Shown one piece after another: positions 34,825-44,336 of a DNA stretch of 64,000 nucleotides. The DNA is from CAYNVS01 sp964400725 (GTDB taxonomy: Bacteria > Myxococcota_A > SURF-8 > CAYNVS01). Location: assembly GCA_964400725.1 (NCBI GenBank), contig CAYNVS010000001.1, positions 161,931 to 225,930 of the forward strand, given 5' to 3'. Made by a program: the position numbers and the translations under genes. A model generated the notes under the pieces. That model saw only the letters and a program-made list of their open reading frames with translations, was not told the DNA's origin and did no database searches. The stretch's first letter is position 1. The number at the start of each line of letters is the position of its first letter.

Positions 34825-36024
34825 TTATTTTAAAGACTTGATTTTTTCTTCCGCCTTTTTTGCCAATTCGGGGAGGCAGCGTTTTATTTTGGCCGTTTGA
34901 TAAAAGCGTGTGTAGGCGTCCTTGGAAAGCGGCTCGCTGCCGAATTTTTCAAGAGCGGCGGCCGCGTTATAGAACAAAAGCATGTTTTCGCCGGCGGACG
35001 CGCCTAAAACGTTTGAAAGCGCGCGCGCGCCCTCTTCGTCGTTGCGCTTCTCGAATTCCATTAAACCTTTGTAGTACGACGCCGCGATGCATTCTTTTTT
35101 GGTTTGATAAATTTTGTCTATAAGGCTTTTAGCCTCTTCTTTTTTGCCGGTCTCATAATAGAGGCCGCCCAAGGCCGCAACCGCCCACTCCGGTTTGTCG
35201 TCCTTAATCAGCTCGCGCAGTTTATCGGCGCGCTTGTCTTTGTTCGGCGAGGCGGCGGCCGCTAGAATAAGCGGATAAACCGAGTTGACGTATCCTGCGG
35301 CGCAGGCCGCGAAAAGCAGATCGAACGCTTTGTCGAATTCTCCGGCTAGGTAGTAAAGTCTGCCGGCTTCTCCGGCGATTTCCGCCCATTCCTTGTTCGC
35401 TTCGTAAATTTTGGCGAGCTTATCGGCGGTCTCTTTTTCGCCGAAACGCTCCATGTATTCGGAGTAAAACATGGCGAAGCGGCTCTCTTTGTCGTCGAGG
35501 CTGAACGCCTTTGCGAAGGATGACTCGGCCTCTTTTTGCGAGCCCTTGTCGGCGTAGGCCATGCCTTTAAGCAGCCAAACGGCGGCCCATACCGGGTTGG
35601 CCGCTTCCAACGCGTCCAGATGAGCGAGCGCCTCGTCGGTCTTTCCGGCCAAAATAAAAGTCCATGCGAGCTTTAAACGGGCGTCGAGGTTGTCCTTGTC
35701 GAGTTCGAGAGCCTTTGAAAACTGGTCGGCGGCCTTGTCGTATTTTCCGGAATGCAAGGCCATTTCTCCGTTTTGAAGAAGTTTAGCCGCTTCCATTTTG
35801 TTTTTGTAAGCGGCGTCGGATTCGTCCATGCACGCTTCGCCCTGCTTTACGTCCGCAGATTTGTCGGTCTTGTCGTCTTTTTTATCTTCCGTTTTTTTAA
35901 GGGGCGCAACCGGCGCGTTCTTCGATTCGCCTTTCGTTTCCTTCTTTGCGGGTTCTTTCGCTTCCGCCGCGCAAATAAAGAAAACGGACAAAACGACTAT
36001 TAGCGGCATCGTAAACTTTTTCAT
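34825..36024 (-). CDS. Exported TPR-repeat protein
   Basis: A 399-residue protein with a cleavable signal peptide (MKKFTMPLIVVLSVFFICAA), a Lys/Glu-rich linker and about eight tetratricopeptide repeats from residue 75 on, for example KYDKAADQFSKALELDKDN. TPR arrays are protein-binding scaffolds. The start at 36024 follows GGAGG; the longer frame to 36069 lacks a ribosome site. Its own TTGACA-type promoter lies upstream, divergent from pbpC. The specific partner is unknown. Confidence 0.82.
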   Translation of the reverse strand: MKKFTMPLIVVLSVFFICAAEAKEPAKKETKGESKNAPVAPLKKTEDKKDDKTDKSADVKQGEACMDESDAAYKNKMEAAKLLQNGEMALHSGKYDKAADQFSKALELDKDNLDARLKLAWTFILAGKTDEALAHLDALEAANPVWAAVWLLKGMAYADKGSQKEAESSFAKAFSLDDKESRFAMFYSEYMERFGEKETADKLAKIYEANKEWAEIAGEAGRLYYLAGEFDKAFDLLFAACAAGYVNSVYPLILAAAASPNKDKRADKLRELIKDDKPEWAVAALGGLYYETGKKEEAKSLIDKIYQTKKECIAASYYKGLMEFEKRNDEEGARALSNVLGASAGENMLLFYNAAAALEKFGSEPLSKDAYTRFYQTAKIKRCLPELAKKAEEKIKSLK

Positions 36025-36067
36025 TTTGGCCTCCGCGTAAATTTGAAATAGCAGCTTCAATATAACC

Positions 36068-36096
36068 ATTCAAAACTGTTTGAATAAATTTGTCAA
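36068..36096 (-). promoter_or_regulatory. Promoter of the TPR gene
   Basis: Minus strand TTGACA (36091-36096), 17 bases, TTGAAT (36068-36073). Confidence 0.55.
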
Positions 36097-36135
36097 GCCC
36101 GGCTTAGGACTTCCGCTAGGCGCTAAGAAGTCGAT

Positions 36136-36164
36136 TTGACAACTTTGCGCCGTAAATGTTCAAT
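36136..36164 (+). promoter_or_regulatory. Candidate pbpC promoter overlapping its 5' end
   Basis: TTGACA (36136-36141), 17 bases, TTCAAT (36159-36164). The predicted start near 36171 would fall downstream of the in-frame ATG at 36163 and touch the next ATG at 36172. Confidence 0.45.
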
Positions 36165-38565
36165 GAAGCGTATGAGACGGGAAACGATTAAACCGCCGTT
36201 AAATAAAATAAAGCCGAAGATTTCGACGCTTAAAAAAGCCTCCGCGGCTCTTTTGGCCGCCGCCGCGATGTGCGCGGCGCTGGCTTACGCGATTCCGCTG
36301 CCCGCGAAAATGAGCGTCAGGAATTCCGTCTTTTTAGTTTTTCGCGACGGCTCGCCGATGACCGAATTTCTTTCCGGCGACGACAAATGGAGGATTTCCG
36401 CAAAGCTGGACAGAATAGACGAGCGGTACGTCCGCTCGCTTATTAAATTGGAAGACGGCCGTTTTTTTTGGCACCTAGGCGCGGACGTTTTCTCCATAGC
36501 GCGCGCCGCCGCGCAAAATATCAAGGCCGGGAAGGTCGTTTCGGGCGCTTCTACCATAACGATGCAGCTCGTCCGCGTGCTGGAGCCTAGGCCGAGAACT
36601 TTTTTTTCAAAAATCGTAGAATGCCTGCGCGCGTTTCAGCTCGAATTAAGGTTCTCAAAGAAAGAAATTCTTGAAATGTACCTTACGTACATTCCGTTTG
36701 GCCGAAATATTGAAGGCGTAGGCGCGGCCTCGCTGGCTTATTTTGGACACGACCCTAAAGTATTGTCGCTCGCGGAAGCGTCCGTTCTTCTCTCCGTTCC
36801 GCAAAACCCGAATTTAAGGCACCCGTCTAAGGAAAATTATCCGAGGCTGTATAAGGCGAGGCTGAACGCGGCGAAGAAACTATTATTGTACAAAACGTAC
36901 GAGACGTACGGCAAGCCGCCGGACTTGATCGAAGAGCTTGCGGCGCCGCTTCCCGACCGCCTGCGAAAAGCTCCGTCAATGGCGAGGCACGCCGCCGTAT
37001 GGATCGCTTCTCAGGTCAAATCGGGAGATTACGTTTGGACGTCGCTAGACAGGAACGCTCAGATTGCGTGCGAGAAAATTGCGGCGTCCTACAAGGACGA
37101 GTGGGCCGACAAAGGAATTCGCAACGTCGCGGTTGCGGTCATCGACAACGAAAGCGGCAAAATCGCGGCATTAATAGGCTCGTTCGATTTCGACGACGAC
37201 GAAAACGCCGGACAAATTCCCGCGTTTCTAATCCCCAGATCGACCGGAAGCGCTCTGAAGCCGCTTATCCTGGCTCTGGCGATAGACGCCGGAATAGCGC
37301 TGCCGTCGCAGCTCGTTCCAGACGCGCCGTCAAGCCGAGGGAAGTATAAGACGCGGAATTACAACAACGTCTATTACGGCATGACGACGCTCAAAACGGC
37401 TCTTTCGCAGTCGTTAAACGCGCCGTTCATAGACCTTTTAGCGAAGCTGGGGACGGACAAACTAATAGGAGCTCTAAGGTTAATAGAAGCGAAAGGCGTA
37501 TGGCCGGACCCGGAGCGTTACGGGCTTTCCGCGGCGGTGGGCGGAGTAGAAATGTCTCCGCTTGAGATGGCCGCGCTTTATTCGGCGTTCGCAAACGGCG
37601 GAAGATACAGGCCGCCGTCGTGGACTATGGAAGACGCGGCGGAAGCGGGCTGCCGCGGCCGCGCGAAGCCGGGCGTTTCCATCGTTTCTAATGAAGCGGT
37701 TTATTTAATGAAAGAGGCTTTGAATCTGCGCGACAGACCGGATTTTCCGCTGAGAAGAAAAATCGGCGGCGCGAGGAGCGATATTTACTGGAAGACCGGC
37801 ACCAGCGTCGGTTTCAAAGACGCCTACAGCGTCGGCTTTACAAAAAAATACGCCGTAGCGGTATGGGCCGGAAACATGGACAACAAGCCGAGCTATAATC
37901 TGCGCGGAGCCTCGGCGGCGGCTCCGATTATGTTCGACGCGCTGGAATCGCTGGACGACCGCAACGACGCCTTGGCGTTGGACGAAAGGCCGAAGGGGCT
38001 TGGTTTTATAGAGGTTTGCGCGTATTCCGGTTTCGCGCCGACCGACGCCTGTCCTCATAAAACGAAAACGCTTGCAATATTGGAAAAAACTCCCGCGCAG
38101 ACGTGTCCCTACCACGTAAAATACGACGTCGATATTGATTCGGGGTTCGCGTTGAAGCCTGAATGCAGGGCGGGAAAGCGTTACGAGAGCCGCTTTTACA
38201 TCAACCTTCCGGCCAAGGTAAAGGCGTATTTTTATTCGGTCGGAAAGGGAAGCCTAAAAACGCCGGCCTTTGCAAAAGACTGCGCCTCCTCAGTTTCCGC
38301 GAAGAGCCCGAACATAATATCTCCGGCTCTGAATCAGAGCTTCGCCCTTATTTCCGGCCTTGATCCGCAAAAGCAGCAGATAGAGCTTGAGGCCGAAGTT
38401 TTCTCCGGCAACGCCGCGCATTGGTTTCTTGACGGCGAGTATCTCGGCTCGACGAAAGAAGGGGAAAAATTATGGATCGTTCCGACTCCCGGAGAGCACT
38501 CGCTAACGGCGGAAGACGACTCTGGAGCTTCATCTTCGCGCAAATTCAACGTAACGTCGGATTAA
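36163..38565 (+). CDS. pbpC: Penicillin-binding protein 1C
   Basis: About 800 residues. A basic N-terminus and one membrane anchor lead to a GT51 transglycosylase (EDGRFFWHLGAD; GASTITMQLVR; EMYLTYIPFG), then a transpeptidase with SALK (in STGSALKP), SLN and KTG (WKTGTS) motifs, and the C-terminal BiPBP_C domain typical of PBP1C. It polymerises and possibly crosslinks peptidoglycan at the inner membrane. The start is uncertain: TTG at 36136 and ATG at 36163 or 36172 are in frame and none has a good ribosome site. polA follows by 16 bp. Confidence 0.92.
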   Translation: MKRMRRETIKPPLNKIKPKISTLKKASAALLAAAAMCAALAYAIPLPAKMSVRNSVFLVFRDGSPMTEFLSGDDKWRISAKLDRIDERYVRSLIKLEDGRFFWHLGADVFSIARAAAQNIKAGKVVSGASTITMQLVRVLEPRPRTFFSKIVECLRAFQLELRFSKKEILEMYLTYIPFGRNIEGVGAASLAYFGHDPKVLSLAEASVLLSVPQNPNLRHPSKENYPRLYKARLNAAKKLLLYKTYETYGKPPDLIEELAAPLPDRLRKAPSMARHAAVWIASQVKSGDYVWTSLDRNAQIACEKIAASYKDEWADKGIRNVAVAVIDNESGKIAALIGSFDFDDDENAGQIPAFLIPRSTGSALKPLILALAIDAGIALPSQLVPDAPSSRGKYKTRNYNNVYYGMTTLKTALSQSLNAPFIDLLAKLGTDKLIGALRLIEAKGVWPDPERYGLSAAVGGVEMSPLEMAALYSAFANGGRYRPPSWTMEDAAEAGCRGRAKPGVSIVSNEAVYLMKEALNLRDRPDFPLRRKIGGARSDIYWKTGTSVGFKDAYSVGFTKKYAVAVWAGNMDNKPSYNLRGASAAAPIMFDALESLDDRNDALALDERPKGLGFIEVCAYSGFAPTDACPHKTKTLAILEKTPAQTCPYHVKYDVDIDSGFALKPECRAGKRYESRFYINLPAKVKAYFYSVGKGSLKTPAFAKDCASSVSAKSPNIISPALNQSFALISGLDPQKQQIELEAEVFSGNAAHWFLDGEYLGSTKEGEKLWIVPTPGEHSLTAEDDSGASSSRKFNVTSD

Positions 38566-38581
38566 ATCGAAAGGCTTTAAC

Positions 38582-41335
38582 ATGACCGGCAGACCGAAAA
38601 TTTACATGATAGACGGATCGTCGTATCTTTACCGCGCGTATCACACAAGAACGACGAAACTTTCAAACTCAGCCGGAGAGCCGACTTGGGCGGTTTATAT
38701 TTTTATTAAAATGCTGCTGAAGCTGATTAAGCGCGAAAAGCCCGAAAGACTGGCCATTTCATTCGACAAGGGGCGCGACACCTTCCGAAAGGAAATGTAC
38801 GAAATGTACAAAGCCAATAGGCCCGAGGCTCCGCCCGATTTGATTTCGCAGGGAGCGCTCGTACGGGAGGCGGCGGAAGCGTTCGGAATTCCAATTGCGG
38901 AGCGCGAAGGATGCGAGGCGGACGACGCTCTAGGCTCGCTCGCTAAGCGGTTTGAAAAAGAAGGCTACGACGTCGTTTTGGTTACCGGCGACAAGGATTT
39001 CTGCCAGCTTGTTACCGAGCGCGTTACGCTTTTGGACACGATGAAAGATAAGGCGACCGACATTGACGGCGTGATGGAGCGGTTCGGCGTCGCGCCGAAT
39101 TTGGTGGCCGATTCGCTTGCTTTGCAGGGAGACGCGTCGGACAACATTCCGGGCGCGCCGGGCATCGGCGAAAAGACCGCGAGGGAGCTTGTCGCGAAAT
39201 ACGGCGGCGTCGAGGAAATAATCGCCAAGGCGGACGAGCTCGATCTGCCGGAGAAAAAACGGCTCTCAATTAAGGAAAACGCCGATATTATAAGGCTTTC
39301 AAAGAGGCTGGCGACGATTAAAACCGATTTGTCGTTCGATTTTACCGCCGACGATTTTTTGTTTAAGGGCGTAAACCGGCGGAAAATAATACCGCTGCTG
39401 AAGAGGCTCGAATTTTATTCGCTTGTAAACGAACTCGACGAGGGAGAGGCGGAGAAAACCGAACCGGAAAATGACGCAGCGCCGTCGCCGCGCGCAAAGG
39501 AAGAGGAAAATATCCGCGGCGCGGCGCGAGCTTACGAAACGGTTTTCAGCGCGGAAAGGCTCTATGAAATTATCGGCGAATGCCGCAACGCCGGCGCGTT
39601 CGCGTTCGACGCCGAAACGACGAGTCTTGAGGCTTCGAGCGCGTCGCTTGTAGGCGTTTCGCTGTGCTGGGGCGCGGGCAGGGCGGCCTACGTTCCGGTC
39701 GGGCACCGTCTCCTCGATTCTCGAAAACAGATTCCGGCCGCGGAAGCGGTCGCGGCTCTTAAACCGCTTTTGGAAGACCGCTCGACAGTAAAAATCGCCC
39801 ACAATTTAAAATACGACATGCAGGTTCTTGCGGGGCGGGGAATAGCCGCCTCCCCGCCTTACGAGGATACGATGCTGATTTCGTACGTTCTGAATCCGGC
39901 GCAGCGCTCGCATTCGCTCGACTCGGCGGCGCTTGCGCTGCTGGGCGAGAAGGGAACGGCCTACAAAGACATTACGTCCCGCGGAAAGACGCAGATTTCG
40001 TTCGCCGAAGTGGATTTCGAGACTGCGACGGCTTACTCTTGCGAGGACGCGGACTTTTGTCTGCGCGTTTACAAATTGACGAAACCCAAACTTGCGGCGG
40101 AGAAGCTCGATGACGTTTATTCTAAAATAGAGCTTCCGCTGGTCAAAACGCTGGCGAAAATCGAAACGACCGGAGTAAAAATCGACGTCGATAGGCTGAA
40201 AAGAACGGGCGAAGAGCTGGCGGCGCAGATAAGGGAGTTTGAAAAGGAAATTTACGAATACGCAGGCGGAGCGTTTAACGTAAATTCGCCCGCGCAGCTT
40301 GGCGAGATACTTTTCGGGCGGCTCAAATTGCCGCATAAAGGAAAAACAAAAGGCGGAAAGTGGTCAACGGACGTCGACGCGCTGGAAAAATTAGCGGACG
40401 CGCATCCGCTTCCGGCGTTGATTTTAAAATACAGGCAGGCGGTAAAGCTGAAAACCTCGTTCGTGGACGCGCTTATAGGAGCGGCGAGAGAGAAAACGCT
40501 CAGGGTTCACACGTCTTACAATCAGGCCGTAGCGACAACCGGCAGGCTTTCGAGCTCCGACCCAAATCTTCAAAATATTCCCGTCCGGACTCCGCTTGGA
40601 CGAGGCATACGCAAGGCGTTCGTCGCCGAAGAAGGTTTTGTTATCCTAAGCGCGGACTACTCTCAAATCGAGCTTAGGCTGTTAGCGCAAGTCAGCGGCG
40701 ACAGGCTTTTGACGGATTCTTTCGTAAAAGGCGAGGACGTTCACGCCCGCACCGCGTCGGAAGTTTTCGGCGTAAAACCCGAAGAGGTTACGAGCGATTT
40801 AAGACGGCGCGCAAAAGCGATTAATTTCGGAATCGTTTACGGACAAAGCGCGCACGGATTGTCGGAGAGTTTGAAAATAACCCATCAAGAGGCGAAAAAT
40901 TATATCGAGGGGTATTTCGAGCGTTATAAAGGAATCGCCGAATACATGAAGACTACGATTGAAAACGCTAGGAAGGACGGAGCGGTTTATACCGCGTGGG
41001 GAAGAAAAATCCCGACGCCGGAAATCAATTCGTCGAACGCACAGGCGCGGCAGTTCGCGGAGCGCGCAGCGATTAACGCGCCTATTCAAGGCGCCGCCGC
41101 CGATTTGATAAAAATCGCCATGATAAACGTCGACGCAAGACTTGAGCGCGAAGGGATGGCCTCAAGGATGATAATGCAGGTTCACGACGAGCTGGTGTTC
41201 GAGGCTAAAACCGAGGAGGCCGAAAGGCTTGAATCGCTCGTCCGCGAGGAGATGATGAACGCGGGCTCCGGCGTAGTCGCCGTTCCGCTGGCGGTGGAGA
41301 TTAAATTCGGCGCTAACTGGGACGAGGCGCATTAA
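38582..41335 (+). CDS. polA: DNA polymerase I
   Basis: A 917-residue PolA with all three activities apparently intact. These are the N-terminal 5' nuclease (ISFDKGRDTFRKEMYEMYK; EADDALGSLAKR; VTGDKDFCQL), a proofreading exonuclease with DAE (FAFDAETTS, about residue 343) and its YSCEDAD partner, and polymerase motifs A (DYSQIELRL), B (RRRAKAINFGIVYG) and C (VHDELVFE). It fills gaps in repair and Okazaki maturation. AAAGG precedes the ATG. Probably co-transcribed with pbpC. Confidence 0.97.
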   Translation: MTGRPKIYMIDGSSYLYRAYHTRTTKLSNSAGEPTWAVYIFIKMLLKLIKREKPERLAISFDKGRDTFRKEMYEMYKANRPEAPPDLISQGALVREAAEAFGIPIAEREGCEADDALGSLAKRFEKEGYDVVLVTGDKDFCQLVTERVTLLDTMKDKATDIDGVMERFGVAPNLVADSLALQGDASDNIPGAPGIGEKTARELVAKYGGVEEIIAKADELDLPEKKRLSIKENADIIRLSKRLATIKTDLSFDFTADDFLFKGVNRRKIIPLLKRLEFYSLVNELDEGEAEKTEPENDAAPSPRAKEEENIRGAARAYETVFSAERLYEIIGECRNAGAFAFDAETTSLEASSASLVGVSLCWGAGRAAYVPVGHRLLDSRKQIPAAEAVAALKPLLEDRSTVKIAHNLKYDMQVLAGRGIAASPPYEDTMLISYVLNPAQRSHSLDSAALALLGEKGTAYKDITSRGKTQISFAEVDFETATAYSCEDADFCLRVYKLTKPKLAAEKLDDVYSKIELPLVKTLAKIETTGVKIDVDRLKRTGEELAAQIREFEKEIYEYAGGAFNVNSPAQLGEILFGRLKLPHKGKTKGGKWSTDVDALEKLADAHPLPALILKYRQAVKLKTSFVDALIGAAREKTLRVHTSYNQAVATTGRLSSSDPNLQNIPVRTPLGRGIRKAFVAEEGFVILSADYSQIELRLLAQVSGDRLLTDSFVKGEDVHARTASEVFGVKPEEVTSDLRRRAKAINFGIVYGQSAHGLSESLKITHQEAKNYIEGYFERYKGIAEYMKTTIENARKDGAVYTAWGRKIPTPEINSSNAQARQFAERAAINAPIQGAAADLIKIAMINVDARLEREGMASRMIMQVHDELVFEAKTEEAERLESLVREEMMNAGSGVVAVPLAVEIKFGANWDEAH

Positions 41336-41760
41336 CGTGAACGACTTCCGGTTTGGCTAAAAACCGCCGCGAGCGCGGAGAGCTTTGAGATTTATTTAAC
41401 CGCCGGGCGCGCGCTTAAACTCTTTCCGCGCTTACGCGCCGTCTCTGCCCGTCCGTCGAGAGAAGCCGACGGCGGGGTTAGCGCGGCGCTTTTTCTTTCT
41501 TTAGGCGCGCAAAAAAAAGCGAAAGAACAAGTCGGGCGGCGAGCCCTCTATATATAGGAATGGACGAAAGCCGAAAATTTTCAAAGGGGAAACGCGTAAA
41601 TTCATATTTTTTTGAAAAATAAATTGCCTTGCGCCGCGCTGATGATATTATTACAAAAAGAGTTTTTACGCCTAAGATTTTGCTTTCGAGGGACTCGCTT
41701 TGACCAAGACTGCGCGCATGCGCTTTGCCTGCATTGAGCGTTTTACAAAGGAACCGCGAC
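41336..41760. other. 425-bp intergenic region
   Basis: No gene is supported. After the polA stop there is a GC-rich stretch with a 6-bp hairpin (41453-41458 with 41467-41472) and T-runs near 41491-41502 that may end the pbpC-polA transcript, though no classic terminator is clear. The right half is AT-rich and holds a promoter-like pair, listed separately. The minus-strand frame at 41478-41762 has no homology or ribosome site. Confidence 0.4.
41624..41651 (+). promoter_or_regulatory. Candidate promoter of the lipoprotein-FadL operon
   Basis: TTGCCT (41624-41629), 16 bases, TATTAT (41646-41651), giving a leader of about 100 bases before the ATG at 41761. Confidence 0.45.
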
Positions 41761-42726
41761 ATGAAAAATTTTTATCAAACCGGACTTTTTTTCTGCTTGG
41801 CGGCGGCGATTGCGGCCGCGCAAACCGGCTGCGTTACGGTTGAGGAACCTGAAGCGCAAAAAATCGACATCCCCGACAACCCTACCGGCTGCGACGGGTA
41901 CTGCGACTGCCCGGCGGAGAAAATGTCGGGTCGCGCCTACCGCCTGACAAGAATGGAAATCATCGAGCCGGAGGCGTTCGTTAAAGTGCTTAACAATATG
42001 TGGGCGCGCGACATTAAAAACAACGTCCTCAACGTTCTTTTTCAGGTAAGAAGCGCAACGCCGGGCGATAACCCCGCGACGCAGGCGTTTAAACAAATTA
42101 TAATATCGGCCGGACCGGGGTGGAGAAATCCGGTCAAGCCCGACGTTTTAGATCCGCTTGACAAAGAAAGCGCGGACGTGGTCAACTCGTACTGCCTGTT
42201 AAACGGTTACGCCGTTCCAATAGACCTTGCGCCTTACCCCGGCAAACAATGTATGTTCCAAAGCGCGAGCGAAAGCGCGCTTTACTTCCATCCGGGGCCT
42301 TTATCGAACGCTTTCGAATGCGCGCCGGAGAACGAGCCGAAAAACAACATTCCGGTTAAGCAGCTTAAAATACGCGCCACTTTCAACAAAGACTGCACGG
42401 CGATTAAAGGCGGCCTGCTCGAAGGGTGCATCACTCGCGAAGACGCGAAACGCATCTGCATGTGCACCAACACCGGCGACTGCGAATTCAAGCCTAATCC
42501 GCAGTCCGGCTACGATCCGAACGTCGATTACGGCTTGTACTGCAAAGATAAATGCGGCGACTCGTGGCTTTCGTTCGCTGAAGCCATCAGCCTCTTTTCA
42601 AGCATTTATATGAACTGTCTTACCGAAGAAGGGCTGCCCGGCTACCGCGTTACGGGGTTCTTCGACGCGATAGACATATCGGACAAGTTCAATCCCGTAA
42701 AGTCCGACGATTGTATGAAGCAATAA
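41761..42726 (+). CDS. Cysteine-rich lipoprotein of unknown function
   Basis: A 321-residue protein with a lipoprotein signal (AAQTGC, Cys24) and about 17 cysteines, many in pairs such as GCDGYCDC, ICMCTNTGDC and YCKDKCGD, suggesting disulfides in the periplasm or at the surface. No known domain recognised. The start at 41761 follows AAAGGA; the frame open to 41725 is not needed. It is 31 bp upstream of a FadL-type porin, so it may be a partner of that outer-membrane channel, which is inference from position. Confidence 0.78.
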   Translation: MKNFYQTGLFFCLAAAIAAAQTGCVTVEEPEAQKIDIPDNPTGCDGYCDCPAEKMSGRAYRLTRMEIIEPEAFVKVLNNMWARDIKNNVLNVLFQVRSATPGDNPATQAFKQIIISAGPGWRNPVKPDVLDPLDKESADVVNSYCLLNGYAVPIDLAPYPGKQCMFQSASESALYFHPGPLSNAFECAPENEPKNNIPVKQLKIRATFNKDCTAIKGGLLEGCITREDAKRICMCTNTGDCEFKPNPQSGYDPNVDYGLYCKDKCGDSWLSFAEAISLFSSIYMNCLTEEGLPGYRVTGFFDAIDISDKFNPVKSDDCMKQ

Positions 42727-42757
42727 CGAGAACTTAAGCCTTGCAAGCAGGTGCAAT

Positions 42758-44275
42758 ATGTATTGTAAAAAGCGGTTGCTTTTCGCGCTCGCGTCCGCGG
42801 CAATTACCGTTTACGCCCAAACCGCGGCGGCGGGCGGCCTCGAAATAGGCGATCAGGGAGGTAAAGGAATGGGAAGGGCGGGAGCTTACGTCGTAGGCGT
42901 CGAAGACGTTTCGGCGATAGACTACAACCCCGCGAACCTGACTAAAATAAACGGAACGCAGCTGTATCTCAGCAACAGGTTCTCCTACGCCGACGAACGC
43001 TACAAGCGGGCGCAGACGCTAGATTACAGTCAGGCGTTCGACAACGGGCTGCCGGAACTGGTTAAATTTCCGACGGTTAAAAACGAAACCCCGTTCGGAG
43101 CTCTGGGCACGATGTTCGGCGCGGCGAGCAATTTCGGCCTTTCCGACTGGGCGTTTGCCTTCGGCGTTTACGGCCCGCCGGGAATTGAAAAACAGCAGTA
43201 TGCAAACCATCCCAACACGCTTTCAAACAACAACCGCAAAGACTCGCCGCAGAAATACATGCTGCTTGCCAGAGACGTCATGCTGCTTTACTACTCCGTA
43301 AGCGCCGCATGGAAATATCGGGACGTCTTCGGAGTGGGCGCCAGCCTGCAGTACGTCGATATGCCGAAACTGCGCTTCGATTTGGTAATCGACGGCGACA
43401 TAACGCCTATGGCGGTAAATCCGGTCAACAGCCAGTTCGACATGATTTCCAGCATCGAGGGGAAAGACCGCTTCAATATGACGGCGATTGTCGGCGCGTG
43501 GTACCGGCCGTTCGAATTCTTGGAATTCGCCTTTTCCGGTCGCCTTACTCCAATTAAAGAAGTTGCGGACTGCAAACTTAACGTCAAACCGTTCTCGCCC
43601 GAAGTGCTGAAGCTGAACAAAGTCAAGCTGACTAAGAACGGCGCTCCATACAACGACGTTACGTTTTCTCTAACGCTTCCTATAAAGTTCAGGGCAGGCG
43701 CGCGTTACGTTTACAAACAAAACGACAAGGAGCTGTTCGACGTGGAGCTAAACCTCGGCTACGAGGCTTGGTCGATGATGGACAAATTCGTCATGGACGC
43801 CGGCGGCATCAAGACCGAAGTGCTTAATCAGAGCTTCTATATAAATAAAATCGTTATAAAAAAAGGATTGAAGGACACCTTCAGCCTGCGGCTGGGCGGA
43901 GATTACAACGTCATTCCCGACATGCTCGCCGTCCGCGGCGGATTTTTTTACGAAACGAAAGGGCAGGACGAACCTTACGCCTACGTCGATTTTTACAGCT
44001 TTCACCGCGTAGGCCCAAGCCTTGGCGCGTCGTTAAAAATGTGGGGCTTCGACTTGTCGCTGGCTTACGCTTACGTTTTTCAAATTCCGATTATCGTCCG
44101 CGAGGAAGAATCGAAGACGTACCAGCAGGTTCCCGGAAGCAAGTGCGTCGCCCCGTACACAGACCCGATGAACTGCAATTCCCGCTATTACGGACAGCCG
44201 TCGGCGGTCGCCAACGCTGGCGTGTACATCGCGAACTATCATTTCTTTTCCGCAGGACTGACGTACACGTTTTAA
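42758..44275 (+). CDS. FadL/OmpP1/TodX-family outer-membrane transporter
   Basis: A 505-residue outer-membrane protein. After a signal peptide (cleavage near AAAGGLEIGDQ) comes the FadL hatch sequence, GGKGMGRAGAYVVGVEDVSAIDYNPANL, here broken only by normal variation. A 14-stranded barrel of alternating aromatic strands follows, and the chain ends in a terminal Phe (GLTYTF). The family takes up long-chain fatty acids and other hydrophobic compounds by lateral diffusion. It is second in a two-gene unit with the Cys-rich lipoprotein. Confidence 0.9.
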   Translation: MYCKKRLLFALASAAITVYAQTAAAGGLEIGDQGGKGMGRAGAYVVGVEDVSAIDYNPANLTKINGTQLYLSNRFSYADERYKRAQTLDYSQAFDNGLPELVKFPTVKNETPFGALGTMFGAASNFGLSDWAFAFGVYGPPGIEKQQYANHPNTLSNNNRKDSPQKYMLLARDVMLLYYSVSAAWKYRDVFGVGASLQYVDMPKLRFDLVIDGDITPMAVNPVNSQFDMISSIEGKDRFNMTAIVGAWYRPFEFLEFAFSGRLTPIKEVADCKLNVKPFSPEVLKLNKVKLTKNGAPYNDVTFSLTLPIKFRAGARYVYKQNDKELFDVELNLGYEAWSMMDKFVMDAGGIKTEVLNQSFYINKIVIKKGLKDTFSLRLGGDYNVIPDMLAVRGGFFYETKGQDEPYAYVDFYSFHRVGPSLGASLKMWGFDLSLAYAYVFQIPIIVREEESKTYQQVPGSKCVAPYTDPMNCNSRYYGQPSAVANAGVYIANYHFFSAGLTYTF

Positions 44276-44336
44276 CGCCGCGGCGTTTTGCGGGCGCGCA
44301 AGCGCAGAGCGGGGGAGCGGAATAAGCGCGTAAAGA

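Noticed and set aside
41478..41762. Minus-strand frame in the polA-lipoprotein gap
   Set aside because: No ribosome site or homology and crosses the promoter-like sequence.
44274..44287. Palindrome at the FadL stop codon as a terminator
   Set aside because: Only a 5-bp stem with a 4-base loop and a short T-run; too weak to call.
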